A stretch of DNA of 32,458 nt from Acanthamoeba sp. SK_2022b (taxonomy: Eukaryota > Discosea > Longamoebia > Acanthamoebidae). The stretch is from positions 1-32,458 of the forward strand of contig JANDJZ010000548.1 of NCBI GenBank assembly GCA_027943245.1, written 5' to 3'. Each line of letters opens with the position of its first letter. Within the stretch, counting starts at the first letter, position 1. The notes beneath the pieces are model-generated. The model was not told the DNA's origin, did no database searches, and saw only the letters and a list, made by a program, of their open reading frames with translations. The position numbers were made by a program, and so were the translations under genes. Shown here piece by piece: positions 31,618-32,458 of this stretch.

Positions 31618-32458
31618 ATGCACGGACTGCACCTGACCGCCGATCTCTACCAATGCCAGGGCGACGAGCGCCATATGCTCGACGCCGATGCCATCGCCGC
31701 CCTGTGCCGCGCACAGACCGCGCAGGCCGGCCTGACCCTGGTGGAGGACCGCTGGGTCAAGTTCCCTGACTACCAGGGGCAGCCCGGCGGCGTCACCGGC
31801 ACCGTGCTGCTGGCCGAATCGCACCTGGCCATACACACCTGGCCCGAGACCGGCTGCGTCACCGTCGATGTCTACGTCTGCAATTTCTCCGCCGACAACT
31901 CGGGCAAGGCCCGCGCGCTGATGGAGGGCGTGATCGCCGCCTACGCGCCGGGCCGTGTGGTGCGCCAGCATCTGATGCGCGGCGACATCGGTCCCGGCGC
32001 CCAGGCCACGGCGGCGGCCGATGAGGGCGATTGGGCGCTGGAGGCGCTCACGCCCCATGCGCGCTTTGGCTGGCGCGCCACGCGCCGCGAAACCGTGCAG
32101 ACGCCCCATCAGGAACTGGAGCTGCTGCACACGCCGCAGTTCGGCAAGGTGCTGCGACTGGATGGCCGCTTCATGACCTCCGAAGGCGAGGAATTCTTCT
32201 ACCACGAGGCCCTGGTCCACCCCGCTGCCCTGGCCCACCCGGCGCCGCGCAAGGCGCTGATCCTGGGCGGCGGCGATGGCGGCGCAGCCGAGGAACTGCT
32301 CAAGCACCCGTCCATGGAGCAGGTGGTGGTGGCCGAGCTGGACGAGGCCGTGGTCCAGGCCGCGCGCACGCACCTGCAGCAGGTGCACCGCGGCGTGTTC
32401 GATGACCCGCGCCTGCAGCTGCGCATAGGCGACGGCATGGCCATGGTGGAGCGCACCG
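31618..32458 (+). CDS. S-adenosylmethionine decarboxylase / spermidine synthase fusion (3' end outside window)
   Basis: An open frame from the ATG at 31618, preceded by AGGAGG, runs to the window end (280 codons). The N-terminal ~130 residues are a bacterial AdoMet decarboxylase: the pyruvoyl-forming serine S68 in AESHLAIHTWPE with H73, and C80 in the following loop. After a linker (about 128-140) begins a spermidine synthase: a beta-strand domain with LHTPQFGKVLRLDGRFMTSE, then the SAM-like motif GGGDGG at about 220-225 and a VVVAELDE strand. This gives dcAdoMet production and aminopropyl transfer in one polypeptide. Such speD-speE fusions are known in some Comamonadaceae. The end is cut by the window border. 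Confidence 0.9.
   Translation, partial: MHGLHLTADLYQCQGDERHMLDADAIAALCRAQTAQAGLTLVEDRWVKFPDYQGQPGGVTGTVLLAESHLAIHTWPETGCVTVDVYVCNFSADNSGKARALMEGVIAAYAPGRVVRQHLMRGDIGPGAQATAAADEGDWALEALTPHARFGWRATRRETVQTPHQELELLHTPQFGKVLRLDGRFMTSEGEEFFYHEALVHPAALAHPAPRKALILGGGDGGAAEELLKHPSMEQVVVAELDEAVVQAARTHLQQVHRGVFDDPRLQLRIGDGMAMVERT

Noticed and set aside
31543..32388. 281-aa minus-strand frame over speD-speE
   Set aside because: Shadow of a clear plus-strand gene with strong ribosome site and recognisable domains.
1..32458. CRISPR array or CRISPR-associated transposon
   Set aside because: No regularly spaced repeats and no cas12k or Cascade genes seen; the TniQ is accompanied by tnsA, but no guide components are in this window.
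1..32458. tRNA or rRNA genes as island attachment sites
   Set aside because: No clover-leaf-like or rRNA sequence was noticed on either strand near the gph border or elsewhere.

Overview
The window looks like a multi-part accessory (defence) island in a betaproteobacterium, probably Burkholderiales/Comamonadaceae (Comamonas, Delftia or Acidovorax type). The strongest taxonomic hint is the right edge. A GC-rich core segment there carries a phosphoglycolate phosphatase gene (gph) and the start of a fused S-adenosylmethionine decarboxylase/spermidine synthase gene (speD-speE). The H-NS-like protein of the short Burkholderiales kind fits too. This assignment is inference from protein style; no marker RNA gene is present.

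Positions 1-6985 hold the transposition module of a Tn7-like element on the minus strand: a small HTH gene, then tnsA, tnsB, tnsC and a tniQ/tnsD-like gene, tightly packed, AT-richer than the rest, with two ATGA or near-ATGA couplings. To the right of the HTH gene lie two copies of a ~25-bp repeat, which I read as candidate TnsB-binding sites near one transposon end. At 6986-7848 is a decayed IS5-family copy with clear inverted ends and a TA duplication.

Positions 7919-9702 (minus) hold a two-gene CBASS-like module: a 2-TM/beta-barrel effector resembling Cap15, coupled to a CD-NTase. It is followed by a small conserved-looking gene, an H-NS-family gene and a four-helix membrane protein gene (9978-11763, plus).

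Positions 12049-19708 are the most interesting part. A minus-strand trio (alpha/beta hydrolase, caspase-like protease, uncharacterised 473-residue protein) is divergent from a plus-strand AAA+ ATPase/subtilase pair that matches the IetAS defence pair in content and order. Two protease-centred modules therefore share a ~540-bp intergenic region. An Xre-type regulator with a perfect 14-bp palindrome in its promoter region, a single-TM protein and a putative Xre/MbcA/ParS-like antitoxin with a small partner gene follow (19963-21932).

After a chimeric IS21/IS3 scar (about 21929-22180), positions 22507-30262 encode a full type I restriction-modification system (hsdM, hsdS, hsdR). Inserted between hsdS and hsdR are a DUF4917 (SIR2-like fold) gene, a 26-codon small ORF and a 2-TM protein gene, all linked by overlapping stop/start codons. 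A small HEPN-like, possibly broken gene (30302-30655) closes the island before gph and speD-speE. The common theme is stacked anti-phage modules delivered and rearranged by transposons; any functional cooperation between modules is inference.
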